Below are positions 60,124 to 63,822 of a DNA stretch of 63,822 nt, piece by piece. The position numbers and the translations under genes are program-made. The stretch is from Methylomicrobium sp035916875 (lineage in GTDB: Bacteria > Pseudomonadota > Gammaproteobacteria > Methylococcales > Methylomonadaceae), in contig NZ_JAXUHN010000067.1 of assembly GCF_035916875.1 (NCBI RefSeq), forward strand, positions 1 to 63,822, in the 5' to 3' direction. How positions within the stretch are numbered: the stretch's first letter is position 1; every line of letters begins with the position of its first letter. The notes beneath the pieces are model-generated. The model was given only the letters and a program-made list of their open reading frames with translations, was not told the origin of the DNA and did not search any database.

Positions 60124-61446
60124 TTAAGGTCTGCCTATCGCATAATAGGCCAATCCGCTGCGGCGCACAAACTCCGGTTCGTACATGTTGCGGCCGTCGA
60201 AAATGACCTTGTCGCGTAGCGCGCGGCCGAGGGCATCGAAATCGGGGCTTCTGAATTCCTTCCATTCGGTGACGATGGCCAGCGCATCGGCATTCTCCAA
60301 GGCGTTTTGAGGCGATGTGCATAGTCTCAAATGCGGATTATCGTCGTAAATCCGCTTGGCTTCGACGAGCGCTTCGGGATCATAGGCCTGCACGGTAGCG
60401 CCGGCCCGGCAAAGGTTTTCGATCACGACCCGGCTCGGCGCCTCGCGCATGTCGTCGGTGTCGGGCTTGAAGGCGAGCCCCCAGAGCGCAATCACCTTGC
60501 CTTCGAGTTCGCCCTGATAATGTCGGCTGATTTTTTCGAACAAGCGATTTTTTTGTCGGCTGTTCACGTTTTCAACCGCGTTCAGCAATTCGGCATGATA
60601 GCCCAGTTCTTTCGCGGTACGCTCCAACGCCTTTACATCCTTCGGGAAACAGGAGCCGCCATAGCCGCAGCCCGGGTAGATGAAGCTGTAGCCGATCCGG
60701 CTGTCCGAACCGATACCCTGACGTACCTGCTCGATATCCGCGCCCAGATATTCGGCCAGATTCGCGAGTTCGTTCATGAAGCTGATTTTGGTCGCGAGCA
60801 TCGCATTCGCCGCATATTTGGTCAATTCGGCCGAACGCACGTCCATCGTGATGATCCGCTCGCGACTGCGGTTGAACGGCGCATACAGTGCTTTCAGCAA
60901 TTCCGCGGTGCGCGGATTGTCCACGCCGATGATGATCCGGTCGGGACGCATAAAATCGTTCAGCGCCGCGCCTTCCTTCAAAAACTCGGGATTCGAGACC
61001 ACGTCGAATTCGATCTTCTCGCCGCGTTTCGCCAGCACGTCCTCGATCCGGGCCTTGACCTTGTCGGCGGTGCCCACCGGCACGGTCGATTTGTCGACCA
61101 CGACCCGATATTCGTTCATGTGTTCGGCGATGCTCTCCGCAACAGCCAACACATAGCGCAAATCGGCCGAGCCGTCTTCATCGGGCGGGGTGCCGACCGC
61201 GATGAATTGAAACACGCCGTGCGCGACCGCTTCCTTTGCATCGGAAGTAAATTTGAGGCGCCCCGAAGCCTGATTTTCCTTTACCATCGCGTCGAGACCC
61301 GGTTCAAAGATGGGAATGATGCCCTGCTGCAATTTGGCCACCTTATTCTCATCAATATCCATACAAATCACATGGTTGCCGACATCCGCCATACAGGCGC
61401 CCGTCACCAGGCCAACATAACCGCTACCGAACACTGTAATTTTCAT
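60124..61446 (-). CDS. ugd: UDP-glucose 6-dehydrogenase
   Basis: The 440-residue protein has an N-terminal NAD site (FGSGYVGLVTGACMADVG), the catalytic Cys in YGGSCFPKDVKAL near 266, and a C-terminal UDP-sugar domain (LWGLAFKPDTDDMREAPS). It oxidises UDP-glucose to UDP-glucuronate for capsule or lipid A sugars. Start ATG 61446. It is divergent from relA across 113 bases. Confidence 0.96.
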   Translation of the reverse strand: MKITVFGSGYVGLVTGACMADVGNHVICMDIDENKVAKLQQGIIPIFEPGLDAMVKENQASGRLKFTSDAKEAVAHGVFQFIAVGTPPDEDGSADLRYVLAVAESIAEHMNEYRVVVDKSTVPVGTADKVKARIEDVLAKRGEKIEFDVVSNPEFLKEGAALNDFMRPDRIIIGVDNPRTAELLKALYAPFNRSRERIITMDVRSAELTKYAANAMLATKISFMNELANLAEYLGADIEQVRQGIGSDSRIGYSFIYPGCGYGGSCFPKDVKALERTAKELGYHAELLNAVENVNSRQKNRLFEKISRHYQGELEGKVIALWGLAFKPDTDDMREAPSRVVIENLCRAGATVQAYDPEALVEAKRIYDDNPHLRLCTSPQNALENADALAIVTEWKEFRSPDFDALGRALRDKVIFDGRNMYEPEFVRRSGLAYYAIGRP

Positions 61447-61559
61447 TTTATTCGTTTTATCATTGGTAAAGAAATTGACTAAACTGGCGAAGCCGCCTGC
61501 TTAATCCCCCCGATCATCTAGCCAAGAGCCCGCGCGGCCTTTCTTGCATTTTCCGTACG

Positions 61560-63671
61560 ATGACGAAAAAAAACGATCCCAACAAATCACTGCTAGACGG
61601 GTTTTCCGAAGTTGACCGTGAACAGATCAACCATGCGCTTGCCGTCATCGCCCAAATTCCCGACGATCCTGAGTATCACCGTCCAAAGGGGTATGAAGTG
61701 GCGGCTATTTTAACGGATTTTCATGTCGATCTGAAAACCACGCTAGCAGCTATTTTAAGCGATCCTCGACTGGGCGCACTGAAACCTCGTCCGGACATTG
61801 CCGGCCGCTTTGGCGCAACGGTCGACTCCTTGGTCAACGATGTCAACTGGTTGAACAAATTGTCCGTTTATACGCCCGAGATGACGCATCAGCCGAACCA
61901 GACCGAAATCCTGCGCCGGATGCTGCTGTCGATGACGCACGACGTGCGCGCGGTGCTAATCAAACTGGCTTATCGAATCAAACGGCTGCGCAATCTCGCT
62001 AAGGAATCGGAAGAAATGCGCCATTTCATCGCCCGCGAAACGCTCGACATTTATTCGCCGATCGCGAACCGGATGGGGATTCATCAGTTCAAATGGGAAC
62101 TTGAAGACCTGGCGTTCCGTTATCTGGAACCGCAAGTTTATAAAAGCATCGCGAAGTCTCTCGCCGATAAACGAGTAGAGCGCGAACGCTGCGTGGACCA
62201 GTTCATCGCGCAATTGCAATCCGCTCTGAGCCAGGAAGGCATGGGCGCCGAAGTCTACGGCCGCCCGAAACATATCTATAGTATCTGGAAAAAGATGCAG
62301 CGCAAGCAGTTAGGCATCGACGAGCTTTACGATCTGTTAGCGGTGCGCGTGATCGTGGCTAACCTAACCCAATGCTACACCGCGCTCGGCATCGTGCATA
62401 GCCTGTGGCAGACGATTCCGAAGGAATTCGACGATTATATCGCCAATCCGAAGGAAAACGGCTACCAGTCGCTGCATACCGTGATCATCGACACCGACGG
62501 CAATCGAATCGAGGTGCAGATTCGCACGCGCGAAATGCACGAGTTCGCTGAAATGGGAGTCGCCGCGCACTGGTCGTACAAGGAAGGCGGCAAGCACAAC
62601 GCCGCGATCGAAAAAAACATCGCGTCCTTGCGCAAGCTACTGGAAGAAAAAGACGCCGACGAAACGCTGGCCGAAGGCTTGAAAAGCGAATTGTTTTCGG
62701 ACCGCGTTTATGTGTTGACTCCGGCCGGAAAACTGATCGATCTGATCAAAGGCTCCACGCCGCTCGATTTCGCCTATGCGATTCACACCGAAATAGGCCA
62801 TCGCTGCCGCGGCGCCAAAGTGAACGGACGTATCACGCCGTTGACATATGTCTTGAAGTCGGGCGAACAGATCGAAATCCTGACCGCGAAAGAAGGCGGC
62901 CCGAATCATAACTGGATCGATCCGAACCTCGGCTATCTGAAATCTCCGCATGCGATCGGCCGGGTCAAGAGCTGGTTCAAAAATCAGCAAATGACGCAGA
63001 ACATCGCGACCGGCAAGACGATTTTGGACAGGGAAGTACAACGGCTCGGCGTAAAACTGGTCAATCTGAACGATCTGACCAAGCATTTCAAGCAACCGGA
63101 GAAGGACAAACTGCTCGAAGCGATTGGCCGTGGCGACATCACCAGCCGCCAACTTGCCGCATTTTTCAAAATCCCCGAGCTGGAAGTTCCGACTAGGGTC
63201 CAGCAAAAAAAGCAGACCCCGAAATCAGCGGTGACGGTTGCTGGCATCGATCATGTGCTGACCTCGTTCGCGCACTGCTGCTCGCCGGTGCAGGGCGACG
63301 ACATCATCGGCTATATCTCGCACAAAAAAGGCATCATCGTTCATCGCAGCAATTGCGAGAATATTTTGCAATTGAGCCCCGAAAAGCAGACGCAATTGAT
63401 TCAGGTCGAATGGGGCAGCGACAAATCCTATTATTCGGTGCCGATCGTCATTCATGCACAAAGCGCGAAAGACTTATTGAACAACGTGACTCAGGTGTTG
63501 GCGCACTCGAAAATTCATATCTCGAATGCGTCATTGAATACGCATCCCGATTTTTCGGCCGACCTGAATCTGACCATTCAAATCGAAAATATCGGCCAGT
63601 TGAGCCAGATATTGAACCGGATCGGGTGTTTGCCGAATATTGTCGAGGTCAAGCGCAAGCAGGCAGGCTAA
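61560..63671 (+). CDS. relA: RelA-type (p)ppGpp synthetase
   Basis: The protein has 703 residues. The N-terminal hydrolase domain has lost the HDxxED site (AAILSDPRLG replaces it), so it should not degrade ppGpp. The synthetase domain has HIYSIWKKMQRK and EFDD (289-292), the acidic motif diagnostic of RelA rather than SpoT, then NGYQSLHTVI. TGS (about 380-445) and C-terminal ACT (about 625-700) domains follow, with a CC pair (HCCSPVQGDD). It makes pppGpp on stalled ribosomes. A separate bifunctional SpoT is expected elsewhere. Confidence 0.94.
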   Translation: MTKKNDPNKSLLDGFSEVDREQINHALAVIAQIPDDPEYHRPKGYEVAAILTDFHVDLKTTLAAILSDPRLGALKPRPDIAGRFGATVDSLVNDVNWLNKLSVYTPEMTHQPNQTEILRRMLLSMTHDVRAVLIKLAYRIKRLRNLAKESEEMRHFIARETLDIYSPIANRMGIHQFKWELEDLAFRYLEPQVYKSIAKSLADKRVERERCVDQFIAQLQSALSQEGMGAEVYGRPKHIYSIWKKMQRKQLGIDELYDLLAVRVIVANLTQCYTALGIVHSLWQTIPKEFDDYIANPKENGYQSLHTVIIDTDGNRIEVQIRTREMHEFAEMGVAAHWSYKEGGKHNAAIEKNIASLRKLLEEKDADETLAEGLKSELFSDRVYVLTPAGKLIDLIKGSTPLDFAYAIHTEIGHRCRGAKVNGRITPLTYVLKSGEQIEILTAKEGGPNHNWIDPNLGYLKSPHAIGRVKSWFKNQQMTQNIATGKTILDREVQRLGVKLVNLNDLTKHFKQPEKDKLLEAIGRGDITSRQLAAFFKIPELEVPTRVQQKKQTPKSAVTVAGIDHVLTSFAHCCSPVQGDDIIGYISHKKGIIVHRSNCENILQLSPEKQTQLIQVEWGSDKSYYSVPIVIHAQSAKDLLNNVTQVLAHSKIHISNASLNTHPDFSADLNLTIQIENIGQLSQILNRIGCLPNIVEVKRKQAG

Positions 63672-63730
63672 AGGCGGAAGTAAAAAACGGCAAGTCCCTC
63701 GCTCCCCAATGCCGTTAAGTTAAGAAGAAA

Positions 63731-63822
63731 GCTCCCTCTCCTGCTGGAGAGGGTTGGGGTGAGGAGGATCAAAAATAAGGAAAAATACTTTATTTTGATC
63801 CCCTCATCCCAGCCTTCTCCCG
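63731..63822. repeat. large inverted repeat at the window end
   Basis: A hairpin CCCTCTCC/GGAGAGGG (63734-63753) is nested at the start of a longer dyad whose arms are about 63747-63777 (GGGTTGGGGTGAGG core, then GATCAAAA) and 63791-63820 (TTTTGATC, then CCTCATCCCAGCC). The CTCTCC...GGTTGGGGTGAGG pattern is a frequent proteobacterial intergenic repeat (recalled). The right end is cut by the window. Confidence 0.7.

Noticed and set aside
1..63822. tRNA, rRNA and CRISPR arrays
   Set aside because: No cloverleaf-like CCA-ending stretch, rRNA core or regularly spaced repeat array was noticed on reading; a dedicated scan was not possible.

Overview
The window is bacterial chromosome from a gammaproteobacterium. 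Support comes from Fur, LolC/D, BamE, the YfhL ferredoxin, GlnE, ParC, a RelA-type stringent enzyme, the WaaC-WaaF heptosyltransferases, and a PbpC/alpha-2-macroglobulin pair. A CarS-like lipid enzyme, a TIGR04073-type exosortase-associated protein and a DUF3570/DUF4266/ApbE locus suggest a methylotroph such as a Methylococcales member. That placement is inference, because no methane or methanol oxidation gene lies in the window. I saw no rRNA, tRNA or CRISPR array.

Layout. 1-2900: stem-loop repeats, then an MBOAT O-acyltransferase overlapping an SGNH-type partner (polysaccharide acylation). 3104-3999: lexA behind a GTTC-N7-GTTC direct repeat, with a 55-residue membrane peptide just downstream. 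4050-5906: a three-gene lipid operon (CarS-like CTP transferase, EEP hydrolase, CDP-alcohol phosphatidyltransferase). 5925-12235: comEC, a DUF2062 protein, lolD-lolC, fur and bamE. 12236-15239: decayed accessory DNA with a kinase-like gene, an IS200-type element and remnants of narG and narH. 15421-19178: a lipoprotein copper nitrite reductase, a LysR regulator, and an unknown lipoprotein/membrane pair. 19276-23585: a tripartite MFS efflux operon behind an AT-rich palindrome. 23762-35332: alpha-2-macroglobulin and pbpC (envelope defence and repair), then waaC, waaF and ilvE.

35566-45085 is the most unusual stretch and lies wholly on the minus strand. In transcription order it holds four secreted unknown proteins forming two paralogous pairs. 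Three of the four have a predicted mature N-terminal histidine. They are followed by a TlpA thioredoxin, a DUF4266 lipoprotein peptide ending in a Gly-rich Cys pair, and a large outer-membrane protein that looks like DUF3570 fused to a Met/His-rich copper-associated domain. An ApbE flavin transferase without a visible signal peptide and a membrane-fused spermidine-synthase homologue complete the run. A Fur-box-like site lies upstream. My reading is a metal (copper?) acquisition or trafficking system coupled to flavinylation; this is inference.

45086-46238 has no convincing gene but carries a direct repeat and a minus-strand terminator. 46239-63671 is mostly core: glnE, an Hpt protein, the TIGR04073-like protein, a DUF1269-like protein, an exported pentapeptide-repeat protein, prlC, coaD, yfhL, a Uma2 nuclease, hyi-glxR, parC, a thioesterase, ugd and relA. 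The window ends in a large inverted repeat.
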